Source of the DNA: Hypericum androsaemum
Lineage: Eukaryota; Streptophyta; Magnoliopsida; Malpighiales; Hypericaceae
Assembly (NCBI GenBank): GCA_963995505.1
Contig: OZ023187.1
Span: forward strand, 11,495,176 to 11,559,175
Direction of reading: 5' to 3'
Length of the DNA: 64,000 nt
A model generated the notes under the pieces. That model was not told where the DNA came from. It searched no databases and worked only from the letters and a program-made list of their open reading frames with translations. Positions within the stretch are counted from its first letter, which is position 1, and every line of letters begins with the position of its first letter. The position numbers were made by a program, and so were the translations under genes. This document shows, one piece after another, positions 54,481 to 64,000 of this stretch.

Positions 54481-54711
54481 TATTATGTATTAATGGATGC
54501 CATCACCTACTTCTCCACTTCACCTAATTCTCCATTAACAAGTTTAGTGGAATAGTAGGTAAGTAGTAGGTGGAATATTGGCCTATAAATAGGACTTATG
54601 CCATTACCATTTTACACACAATTCTTGATCTATTAATGAGAACTTCATTCTCTACTCTCTTCCATATTATTCTCTATATTCATATGCTTAGATTATAGAT
54701 AATTTATAACA
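54481..54711 (+). repeat. 3' LTR of the young copia element
   Basis: Same sequence as 49,215-49,445. Followed by AAAAA and then host sequence (CATTTATGGG). Confidence 0.92.
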
Positions 54712-55305
54712 AAAAAAACATTTATGGGTAAAACACGTACTAAAACACAAGCTAACCCTCAAAATCAAATCTTCAACATGGAAGCCTCCGCCTCTAATTC
54801 TCTTCGAATCTTCGACCAAACCCGACCTTCAATCTCCATAAAGACAGTCAACACACCACCACAAACCTCCACCACGCCGGGATCCCTTGCTCTAGCTCCC
54901 ATATAACACTCCTCGATGCCTTCTCAAAATCCAATCGAGCTCAGAGAGTGCCTCCCTCTGCCCGTCGCCCATGTCCTCGACGCCATCAAAGCAATTTAGT
55001 TTTTTGTATCGTTAAGTTTCTTATTTATCTACGTAGTTAAGAGTTTTTCTTTTTGATCAGCTATTTTTATTGTTGCATACCAATTTTTGATCTTGCATTC
55101 TAATTTTTTTAAAGATTTATTTTGTTTTTAGTTATAAACTAACTACAGTAAAACCTCTATAAATCCTAAAGTGATAACCCCTCTAAATTGATAAAAAGTC
55201 ATGGTCCCGAGTCGGGACGAGTGTTAAAATTTAATAACCCCTCTATCGTTATAACTATACTTTTTCAAAAAAATTTAATGCAAAACCTCGGTCCCAATTT
55301 TCTAG
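54712..55305. other. Intergenic, dispersed repeat
   Basis: No convincing gene; a 60-codon frame at 54,724 has no recognisable motif. 55,150-55,290 (AACCTCTATAAATCC, GTGATAACCCCTCTAAATTG) matches 18,600-18,690. Confidence 0.5.
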
Positions 55306-55469
55306 GACGGTGTGGGTGTCCCTCATTCCCATCCTCCTTGGAATTTCTACACGGAGACTAACCCCTATAGATGGCTCTGGGCTAATATCTCCACCATCAT
55401 TACCTCCACAACCGACCCGCCATGGGCGACGACCTTTGTAACTGCTTGCTGGTGGCTATTTAGCAACTT

Positions 55470-57434
55470 TGTCACGACCCGCTCTCAGGTCGGTGACCAG
55501 CGCTAGACTCCACGACAAACATCTGCAAATGTGCAATATAGCAAGCCTCACACAAATTCATCAATACTCACATCAAACAAACCTGAGAAAGATACAACAC
55601 ATGTAAAGATGGTACACAACCATCAACAAAAATCTGAACAATCCATCTCCAAATGACAAATCCAAAATCGGACATAAACCAGGATCTAACCACTACGGAG
55701 CATCTATACAGATGTACAAGGAAGCACAAGTCTGGAGACCTCAAAGTGTAGCCCTCGAACGAATAAGATGGGCTCGAAATACAGACTCCAGAATCAACGC
55801 TACTATGGCACCTCAGAACCTGAGATAGATTAGTAAGGGGGGGGGGGGGGGTAAGTGTTGGGGAACACTTAGTAAGAAGATAGAACATAACATATTAGTT
55901 ATGTCTGAGATATACGTGCCACAGAACTCAACCATGTTCGACGTAACTGAACTTGAAATGCATGATGACCATATGATGCACAAATTACCGAAAACATAAA
56001 TATAAACACACAGACACATAGAGCCATGAACAGGTTTTGAAAAGCCCCTTCCTCTGACTGCCAAGGGATATCCAAATGGCCAAACGAATCTCCGTCCACA
56101 CAAACACAAAGCTAGCTTACATACGTAAACTAGTGATATCCCCAAACTATGAGCTCATAGACTAACATCCCCGGTTAGTATGGGAAAACCTGTTCATCTC
56201 TCTCACAAACACATATCTTAACAAACATATGACCCAACGGTCCAGAATCATATCCCTCACACATATGCCAAATGTACCAAATCAGCCCGAGCTAGTAATC
56301 TAGCCGGCCATTCACAAATCTCACATTCATCATAAACCGATCACAATATACCAAATGTATCACATATGCACAATCTCATTTCATAACCAACAACATATGC
56401 ATGAGACGCACATCAATCAAGATCTGAAACATGCATATAACAAACACAACCAACATATCATGGTCTATCCACTTACACAACGAAGATCCACCGATCACAC
56501 TGATTTTTGAATCCAATGCCTTTCACTCAAAGCTTTCGAAATGATTCTCCTTCACCCACACACCTTGCGGATGTTCTGTTCACAATTCCAAATCACAATA
56601 ACGAGGTTAACCTCTGAATTCCTAAACCAAATCGCTGCCAACGCTTTAGAACAACGGATAACGACACAATCACAACACATCGTCTAAACAAGCATCAAAC
56701 ATGTCCAAATATCTCAATCTCTTTCAATCCTTACTTTCTTGACAAATATACCACACATGTATAATCTGTTTAGAGCCTACTCATGGTCATAAATGTCATC
56801 CAACAATCTATTTTGGCAATCACAACACAAACCAAACACAAGAGAAGCTCAACCACTTCATCTTCAATAATTACCACATATAACTCAATCTCAGATCATA
56901 ACCACTTCAAATAATACTTTACATGACTTCTCCTGTATGTCTTTGATATCTCAGAATCTACATATTCACTGAAATTTTCAAACAAACCACTTACCAAGTC
57001 TCTATTCTTGACCCCCTTCAATCTGAACATAGCAGACAAGTCCAAACTTCAACCAAGTCTTGAACAAGATTTCTTCATCCAAACAAGGCATATGATATAC
57101 GGTTAGAAAGCTTACCGATCACGTTTTCCTCAACAACCTCAGTTGTGTGCTTCTTCAATGACAGTCTGATTCAAAACGAATTTTCCGCCGATTCCCTGAT
57201 CCAAATTCCACATATGATATACCAAAAGAAAGATATTGACGTCCTTTACAACTCTCTTCAAAGGTTCAAAGTCCAAATCTGAACGAAAGTAGGCTTATCG
57301 CTTGATTCTTTATTGAGCAGCTTCTTTCTCTTTCCTTCAGCTCTCTCTCTCTTCTTCTTTTCAATTCTGTTTTGTGGCTAAGTGTGAGGATGTTTTGCTT
57401 CTTAAAGGAAGTCTCTGAGACATAGAAGGAGGTG
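55470..57434 (-). repeat. Tekay/Del-like LTR (solo or truncated), minus strand
   Basis: Read on the minus strand it ends GAGAGCGGGTCGTGACA at 55,470, an ending I associate with Tekay/Del chromovirus LTRs. It contains a C-run (plus G-run 55,837-55,851). About 1.96 kb interrupts the LINE. The other border is approximate and I saw no target duplication, so truncation is possible. Confidence 0.55.
55837..55851 (+). repeat. G15 homopolymer
   Basis: Fifteen G between TAGTAA and TAAGTG. The length may be unreliable in sequencing or assembly. Confidence 0.85.
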
Positions 57435-57549
57435 AGTGAGGTCCAATAGCATTCTTTCTCATCATCTCACAGGAATAAGAGTTTGCTCGTATTCCGACGG
57501 ACTGGATTACTCCACCACCCCTACGACAGAAATTGTAGTATCGTGCAGC

Positions 57550-57990
57550 GTCCTACAGAGGGCTTCGTCAAGCTCAATACAAATGGAGCTTCAATGGGCA
57601 ACCCGAGGTGCTGATGGCGTTATCCTCGATTCATATGGTTTTTGGATATGCGGCTTTGTCAGTGACATTGAGAGTTGTACCTCCTTGGCTGTGGTGCTTG
57701 CGGCCTTAATCCTCGGGCTTGAGTTGACTTGGAAGAGGGAGTTTCGAAGGGTCCAGGTGGAGGTAAAATCTTCACTGGCCATCCTCTAGGTGGGTTGCGA
57801 GGCTGATCGTGTTCACCCATTGTCGTCGCCGATCTAGGCGAGGAAGCTTCTGGCGAGAGGATGGAAGATCGACATCCAACACACCTAGCACGGGGGCAAC
57901 TGGGTGGCGGATGTGCTCTCTAAGCATGCATTGGAGATTTTCTTTGATTATATTATTTTTGATGTACCTTTAGACTCTTATGTTGATGTG
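57550..57990 (+). pseudogene. LINE RNase H-like domain, second copy
   Basis: EGFVKLNTNGASMGN begins the domain (Asp of NTDG is Asn here). LVVLAALILGLELTW-type and QVEVKSSLAIL segments follow, and after a stop at 57,787 a frameshifted NWVADVLSKHALE. Loss of the first acidic residue plus the stop mean it is inactive. Confidence 0.75.
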
Positions 57991-58292
57991 TGCCTTGATG
58001 ACTTGCAGGGAGTTAGTCTTTCTCGATGTACTTATATGTTTAGACATGTAACAGGCGCGGAGCCAAGGGAGGATTTTTCTTCCCGATATGTATTAGTTTG
58101 TGACAGTGCATCGCCAAGTTTAGCGATACACTAAACGTCAAGGGGGACTTTTCTTCCCTAGGTACTCTTTCCCTATCACGGGATTTTTTTGCTAGATTTT
58201 CTTGTGATAGGGTTTTGATGAGATCGGCGATCGTAACCTCACAAAAGGCCGAGAAGGGACCTTGCACTAATTGGCCGTTATATTTATATATA

Positions 58293-58760
58293 CTAGTAAA
58301 AATGCAAGCGCGAGTGCCATTTTGTTTTAAAACTCGCAAAACATGCATTTATTAATCTTTTTTTAAGTTGTACATGAATAAGATGCTCTCTTATATATTT
58401 AATTATACTATTTTTTATTTACCTAAGACGTCATAAGAACTTCTTTGTATACGATATTTTTTGTAAACGTTTCAACTTTACCAGCAACATCACCTCTCTT
58501 GACACCCTAGTGTTCTTCCTTGAAACACTTCTTGAAAGAGCAACGTACAACTGCTATGACTGAAGACATACTCAGACATATAAATACCTGTATTTTTAAT
58601 TGTTTGTCATTGTGCTTTATTGATCGTGAATGCAAAATACATATGTTCTGAAAACTGTTTGTGTATCATCTTATACGATATCTTAAGATTCTCTGGACAT
58701 CTTATAGATGAATACTCTCTTACCTGCGAAATTCTCACTGAGGATCACTGCATCGATTTA
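58293..58760 (-). mobile_element. Helitron remnant: 3' end and helicase C-terminus
   Basis: Minus-strand frames from 58,757 to 58,431 read VILSENFAGKRVFIYKMSRES, AFTINKAQ, IKNTGIYMSEYVFSH and QLYVALSRSVSRKN in order across frameshifts. These are the final motifs of the PIF1-type helicase of plant Helitrons. About 135 bp further, CTAG followed by T (58,296-58,292) after GCGCTTGCATTTTTA resembles a Helitron 3' terminus. The Rep part and the 5' end are not found. Confidence 0.7.
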
Positions 58761-58879
58761 AATAGGCAAAAAAGAAAAGGAAAAAAATAAAATATATATA
58801 TCGCAACATTGTTTATGTATATATATGTGATGGTCGGAGCTCACTTCCCGTCTCCGTCTCCTTTGTGGGCCTCATCACC

Positions 58880-59295
58880 GTCTCTATCCGCAGGACTCAC
58901 GTCCACGACCATGCCGATAACGTCCTCGTCATCTGTCGGTCAGTCTGCTCCGCCGTCAAGTAACGTCGGCATATTGGGTGTGAACTTCAGCCCACAGCTC
59001 ATCGTCATGGTTGTCGTTGTGGCGGCAGCCTTCATACTGCTCACTTACTCCCGCCACCTCATCTGTCGGTTTCGCCGGTAGTGGCACTGGCGTTGGTGCC
59101 GTAGGTTCCAGGTGCTGTCCTACTCCACCACGTTCTCCAACCTGGACTCGCCTCCCCTCCCGTTTGACTATTCCTCCCCCGATGGGGCCATTGGCTTCCA
59201 CGTGTACTCCCCCTGCGGCCTCGATAACTCCGTCATCAAGATGATCCATCTCTTCCTCTATAATCCGCCGTTGAATGACGTCGTTCTATGAGATT
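58880..59295 (+). pseudogene. ATL-type RING-H2 ubiquitin ligase, N-terminal fragment
   Basis: In frame: NFSPQLIVMVVVVAAAFILL (membrane helix), RRFQVLSYSTTFSN after a stop/frameshift, then GLDNSVIKMIHLFLY, the GLD box of ATL ligases. It breaks off just where the RING-H2 Cys/His domain should begin (near 59,290). Without the RING it cannot be a ligase. Flanked by a 19-bp direct repeat ATCGCAACATTGTTTATGT (58,800-58,818 and 59,670-59,688). Confidence 0.65.
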
Positions 59296-60344
59296 GCGCC
59301 ATGTGGCGGAGACGGCGGCAGGGACCTTCCAGACAATTTTTCAGAATGTATTTTTCAAGCTTCTCTTAAAATAAGTTAAAGATTATATCAATGTGGTGTA
59401 GATATAGAACTTGATAAGGTACAAATAAGTTAAAAGAAAAAAAAATAATTATTAATTTTGGATGATAGTTCAAGCATAAAAGTTTAAATGTTGAACAATT
59501 TAAAAATACTATTAGCCCACATTATCTAACCCTAAATAAGAAATGATTCTTTCTATCAATATTTATTTTACTTATAATACTTGATAGAAATTCACATAAA
59601 AACTATATATTTATCACTTTCTCATACTACATGGAAACCATGCAAGCAATAAAGCCTCAAAATTATATAATCGCAACATTGTTTATGTCAATACGACTAA
59701 TTAAATATCATAATCGCTGCTTGTTTATTTTAGATAGTTGTACGAAAAGAAAAAATGACTAAGTGGTATACCAATTTGCTTTACATCTTACTATAATAAA
59801 AAAATCATTTTTAGGTATCACAAAAAATTAAAACTACCTTTCAGTTGAAAGGTAAACGGAAAATGAGTGTGTCCAAATCCCAGGTATCCCAACGATACAC
59901 GTACTCCCTAAAAACGACACCGTACGTACTCTAACCGCCATCTATTCAGTTATTTATTGACTTGAACGCTTTTATTTTTTAATATTTTTTTTTGTGATGC
60001 TGGAATAATAAAGAAGAGGTTTTCGATTCCCTCAAAAAAGAAGAAGAGGTTTTTCGAGCAATGGGATTCCCTGACGGCGAAATTCGCCGGCGCGTCAAAT
60101 GTTCCGTTCCTGGCCAAGAAAAAAAGGAAAGGGACGAAGGAAGGTCTCTCGTCCTCGAGGCCAAGAACAAAAAGAACACGCGCTCCTCCCAACCCGATAA
60201 AACCCCAAGCACCTATACCGTCCCCAATCCCAACCATCCGAAAACTGAGCCCGCCTTCTGCCTTAGAACGGCACATACGAGGCCAACTCCTCCAGTGCAT
60301 CTGTTGTCGATCAGTGGTGGTGTCTTAATAGAAATCACATAACT
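59296..60344. other. Intergenic, no recognised gene
   Basis: 59,300-59,950 is AT-rich and featureless. 60,061-60,342 has a GC-rich 93-codon plus-strand frame (MGFPDGEIRRRVKC...) without a domain I know. It could be a first exon cut off by the adjacent LINE, or chance. Confidence 0.4.
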
Positions 60345-60359
60345 TCTTTTTGATCCGAT

Positions 60360-61800
60360 CACACATCTCCCCAGGGATACAAAAATAGCTCATCATTTAC
60401 GTCGGAATGGACAATAAGACAGACTTTATCAGAATTTCCCTTCCCGCCTTTGTCAAGAATTTCTCCTTCCAAGACCCCATCGTTGCATCTACTTGGTTCT
60501 CAATCGCAGTAAAAACCTCCTTCTTTAATCGGCCAATGATTGTTGGAAGTCCAAGATAAGTGTCTGCCTCCTGCCCTAGCTAGACCCCCTATCACCTCAC
60601 ACAACCTCACCCTATCCTCATCCTGAACATTGTAAATCTACAAATTCACTTTCTGACTAGAAGCCCTCTCATACACAGCCAACACTTCAGAAATACAGCA
60701 TAAATCTGACTCTACCGCTTGAGAAAACAGCAACGAATCATCTGTAAAGAATAAATGGGTAATCGAAGGTGCCACACGAGCAATCTGTAATCCATAAAGA
60801 GTCTGTATCTCTTTTACATGTCTCAATAGCACTGCCAACCCCTCCGCACAAATCAAAAACAAATAGGGGGATAGTGGGTCACCTTACCTCAGTCCTCTCC
60901 ATGGAGAGAAGTATTCTCCCACCTGGCCATTAACCTGTACCATATAGCAAACCGTGCGCACGCACCTCATAACCAGACTGACAAAAGGAGCTTCAAAGCC
61001 CAGGGCCTCCATCATCTGCTCTAGAAACTCCCATTCCACCATGTCACAAGCTTTTATCATATCCAGCGTAAGAGCACAGAAACCTCGCCACCCCTGCTTT
61101 CGCTTCTTTAGATAGTGATAAGCCTAAAAAACAACCAATGCATTATCAATAATCAATCTACTAAGAATAAATGCACTCTGATTGTCATGAATAATAGAGG
61201 GAAGCACACCTTTTAGTTGATTTGTGATGGCTTTCGTAATAATCTTGACTACCACATTACAAAAACTTATAATTCGATACTCTGCATAGGTTACGGGGCA
61301 CTTTACCTTGGGGATTAATGCAATTATGGTGTCATTCAGTGTACCCAGATTATGACCCTCATTTAGAACTCCCAGAACATAATTGATGACTACTGGACCT
61401 ACCACATTTCACATGCTCTGGAAAAATATATGTGACATACCATCAGGACCAGGGGACTTTGTAGGACGCATCTGTCCCAGTGCCTCTACCACCTCCTTAG
61501 TTGTATACAGAGCCCTAAGTAATGTCGAAATCTCTTGTGTTATCCATCTCCCCACCTTAGCCGTGATCATCTCCACCTCCACTCCTTCAGTTGTCGCATA
61601 TAGAGACATATAAAACCTCGTAAAAACCCCTTCAATCACTTCCCACCCTCTTCATCACAAATCTCTGATATAACACTCCTTGTTCCCCTATGCTTTGCCT
61701 TTTGATGAAAGAAACCTGTGTTCCTGTCTCCCTCCTTCAACCAATCCACTCGTGTCCTCTGAACCCACATAGTCTCTTCTCTAGTTAACATCTCCTCCCT
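60360..61800 (-). pseudogene. LINE reverse transcriptase
   Basis: Minus-strand pieces in order: VQRTRVDWLKEGDRNTGFFH (about 61,770), MRPTKSPGPDGMSHIFFQ (about 61,410-61,470), LNDTIIALIPKVKCP and NQSAFILSRLIIDNALV (61,124-61,340), the catalytic region HLFFTDDSLLFSQA (about 60,760; FTDD where YADD/FADD is usual), and YLGLPTIIGRLKKEVF with KAGREILIKSV (about 60,400-60,560). Frames change several times. Confidence 0.85.
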
Positions 61801-61959
61801 TTCCTGATAACAAGTTTGTAATCGCTTCCCTATAAAAAACTGATGTATGCGGAAGAGCTTGTAGCGAACTTATCTCTTCCTCTAGCATTCATTTAGCTCG
61901 CCCAGCATGCCCAAATACCTGCCTATCCCAAAGCCATAAATTTTGTCCACAAGCCTCCA

Positions 61960-62720
61960 AAGGTGTACTCAACTATGCCCCTTGTGTCCCCTCCCACCTG
62001 TCAAACCAAATCTTCATGTCGCAGCGACATTTTCTCGAAATGGAACCTCCTCTCAACCACTCTTCCCTCCTTATGCCATGCAGTAGACTATTGTCAAACC
62101 CTATTCGAGGCCGTGCCTCTACCCAAGAAGCTGGATACAAATCACACCACCATTATGTAGCAAATACCCTATCCAATTTACTCTCAATAAAGTCCCCATC
62201 CTCTTGCCCATTTTCCCATGTATAGAAGAGCCTCGACTGCCGAAGCTGCAGAAAGCCACAAAACTGAATAGCTTCCTTAAACTCATCCAATCGCCTCATA
62301 CTAACCAAATTTCTACCCATCTTCTCCTCCTAGGTCAATATCTCATTGAAATCTCCTCCACAGATCCATGGCAAGCTAGATGCATCCCTCAATCTTCTCA
62401 GCAGATCCTAAGATAAGCCATTGTCCTCAATTCTCGGCCAACCATAAAACCCAGTAAATTGCCATCTAGCTGACTCTGAAATCTCCACATCTATATGATG
62501 CAAAAAATGAAAGGAAAGAGACATCTAAACCTCTCCTCCATAACCAAATAAGCCCCCACTGCGAGCCCTTCCAACTCCTACACACCCCATATATACACCA
62601 CACTCAAAGCCCAAGTTCCACTTCAAAGATACTGCCTCACTCTCATGTAGCCTGGTCTCAGAAAGAAACAAGAGCTGGGGCCTGTAGGATGACACCAACC
62701 TGTGCAACTGACAAACTGCT
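61960..62720 (-). pseudogene. LINE endonuclease (APE type)
   Basis: The minus strand begins LVSSYRPQLLFLSETRLHES (62,640-62,700), containing the catalytic Glu of the SET/MET box. It later reads PWICGGDFNEILT (about 62,350), then MRRLDEFKEAIQFCGF, the order of APE-type endonucleases that nick target DNA. The frame is broken between these parts. Confidence 0.8.
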
Positions 62721-62754
62721 CATAGTGCCCCCAACCCACGACATACTAGATTTA

Positions 62755-64000
62755 TTAGAATTGGCGGGGCCACCTTGCGACCTCTGCCAGAACTTGAGAT
62801 GATACCAAAATACCTAAAGCAATAGAAACTCTCTTGCTAACCCAATTTTCCTCTGCCTCCTCATCAACCATTCTCTGCTTTTCGTGACCTAACTCCTCTA
62901 CCACAACCTCAATCAGACCTCCTCCCATCCCCGCTATCTTTGCCCTCCTCTTCCACGTTCTCATTGCAGTCCCTCTCAATCCAGTGGCCACCTCTATACC
63001 CATCACTTCCTCCACCACCATCTCAGTTTCCCCTCCCTCAGCCCCCACCATCATCGTATCACCTACCTCCCCTCCTGTTACTCCCATCCATCGTAGCCTC
63101 CTGCCCTCCCATACTACTATTTCTTCCTATCACCGCACCCCCGAACAAACCCTAAACTCCAGCCTCATCAACAGCCTGTCCATACCTTAAACTGTCCCCC
63201 TCTATAGTAAGCCCTGTCCCAATCATCCCCATCGACCCACGCGGCCTATTTCCTAGTAGAGCACTAACTGATTCCGTAACAAAAAAACACATTTGTCTAC
63301 CATTCCCCGTCCCAAAAAATCTGCCTCATTCAAACTGCTGCTATCCTTGTAGTGGAGGAGGGATATACTTCCCTTGGCCATTGCAAAATAGTTCTGGCCT
63401 CCCCTCTCCCTCTTTTCTGCCCGAAGTCCGTGCTAACTGTACCTTATCAAAAGACTGTCCTACTTCCTCCAGCCATTGCTTTTCTTCATTCAGCGGTTCC
63501 GTTACAGAGCCGTGAGAGGTAGACATAGACCGTATTGGAGAGAGCAATCTTGAAGATCCTCCAATCCAAACCCATCCCTCGGTGATGACTTACATAGGCT
63601 TTCGAGGCGAAGCTCGCATCCATTCCCTATATCGAGCAACACATCCCGGTGTCGACACTTCATCCTCCGCCAGCTCACAGTCCCTATCAATATGGTCAAG
63701 CACACTGCATGTAAAATAAAATGATTAGAGTCGCTCATACTTGAAAGAGACTATCATCATCGTGCCATCACGAAAGTGGACCTTCCTAGCCGAGATCAGT
63801 GGATTTTGTAAATCTAGAATCACTCGTAGCCTCAAGTATAACCCCTTCAACTCCGCCATCTCATCCTTCTCCTCGAACTCCCCAAGCATGCCTCCAATCA
63901 ACCTCGCCACCCCATGTCATAGCCACCTAGGGGTAGATTATGAACTTGTACCCAGAAAGGCACGTGAAATAATAAAACTTTTAGAAGCTACAAAATTGGT
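62755..64000 (-). pseudogene. LINE ORF1 with DUF4283 and zinc knuckle, partial
   Basis: The right edge reads FWVQVHNLPLGGYDM (about 63,930), then GGMLGEFEE and LYLRLRVILDLQNPLISARK (DUF4283). At about 63,660-63,720 a zinc-knuckle-like region in another frame reads FYFTC...LDHIDRDCE. A proline/serine/valine-rich tail runs to 62,755. Its start lies outside the window. Confidence 0.75.

Larger units (their letters stand above)
49215..54711 (+). mobile_element. Very young Ty1/copia element with identical LTRs
   Basis: 231-bp LTRs at 49,215-49,445 and 54,481-54,711 appear identical base for base. The flanking target duplication is AAAAA. A primer site follows the 5' LTR and AAGGGGGAG precedes the 3' LTR. 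Almost all of gag is missing, and pol has a stop in RNase H. It cannot be autonomous, yet it inserted very recently, so proteins were probably supplied by relatives. Confidence 0.92.
55310..58290 (+). mobile_element. LINE 3' fragment, split by an LTR
   Basis: 55,310-55,469 and about 57,435-58,290 together match the 3' quarter of the first LINE (about 3,250-4,260): ACGACYTTYGTRACTGCTTG before the split, GGCTTCGTCAAGCTCAATAC after it, and the same hairpin and AGGCCGAGA 3' end. It is truncated at 5'. Confidence 0.8.
60345..64000 (-). mobile_element. L1-type LINE, minus strand, runs off the window
   Basis: From right to left: ORF1 (DUF4283, zinc knuckle, low-complexity tail), endonuclease and reverse transcriptase in order, ending inside the RT C-terminal region near 60,345. 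The RNase H and 3' tail are missing. Multiple stops and shifts. Order and domains are those of plant L1; the upstream end lies beyond 64,000. Confidence 0.85.

Noticed and set aside
54724..54906. Small ORF beside the copia 3' LTR as a gene
   Set aside because: Sixty codons, low complexity, no recognised motif, no splice context.
1..64000. tRNA or rRNA genes
   Set aside because: I scanned for paired A/B boxes and rRNA text and saw only the SINE-associated boxes and primer-site complements.

Overview
The window reads as nuclear DNA of a flowering plant, probably a eudicot. It has intron-rich genes with GT-AG splice sites and AT-rich introns, and every main class of plant transposable element. 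I cannot name the species. Only two genes look intact or nearly so, and both lie on the minus strand: an ATP10-type mitochondrial ATP synthase assembly factor (15,972-18,289; seven exons, 269 codons, all phases agree) and the peroxisomal import docking protein PEX14 (42,071-45,441; ten exons, exon 1 uncertain). Their jobs are unrelated. Other host genes survive only as fragments: a cationic amino acid transporter piece, a GPI-anchored lipid-transfer-like gene with an internal duplication, an F-box gene, an L-Ala-D/L-Glu epimerase piece inside a Mutator-like element, and the front half of an ATL RING-H2 gene beside a Helitron helicase remnant.

Layout. 0.25-4.3 kb: decayed L1-type LINE. 4.76-5.20 kb: hAT-type MITE with an 8-bp target duplication. 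6.41-6.87 kb: TRIM element with a tRNA-derived SINE in its 5' LTR. About 6.9-10.1 kb: minus-strand 3' half of an Athila-like element. About 10.13-14.39 kb: large terminal-inverted-repeat element holding a solo LTR, the epimerase fragment, a 176-bp tandem array and a TG microsatellite. 16-18.3 kb: ATP10. 18.85-19.26 kb: GC-rich minisatellite. 20.65-22.45 kb: transporter and lipid-transfer pseudogenes. 22.48-39.33 kb: old Ty1/copia element split at 23.86-34.95 kb by a young Athila-type Ty3/gypsy element. 39.3-41.5 kb: AT-rich repeats with a foldback MITE. 42-45.4 kb: PEX14. 46.2-48.3 kb: LINE-ORF1-like and F-box pseudogenes. 49.2-54.7 kb: very young copia element with identical LTRs. 55.3-58.3 kb: LINE fragment split by a Tekay/Del-like LTR. 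58.3-59.3 kb: Helitron helicase remnant and ATL fragment. 60.3-64 kb: minus-strand LINE running off the window.

The main story is nested transposition and gene-fragment capture. Elements of different ages lie inside each other, and several young ones carry breaks (missing leader, missing gag, frameshifted zinc knuckle, premature stop), so they would need proteins supplied by relatives. I found no CRISPR array, operon, rRNA or tRNA gene, and no clearly new multi-gene system. The items most worth following up are the Pack-MULE-like epimerase capture, the SINE-in-TRIM nest, the palindrome array inside the Athila element, the identical-LTR but defective copia element, and the apparently missing exon in PEX14.
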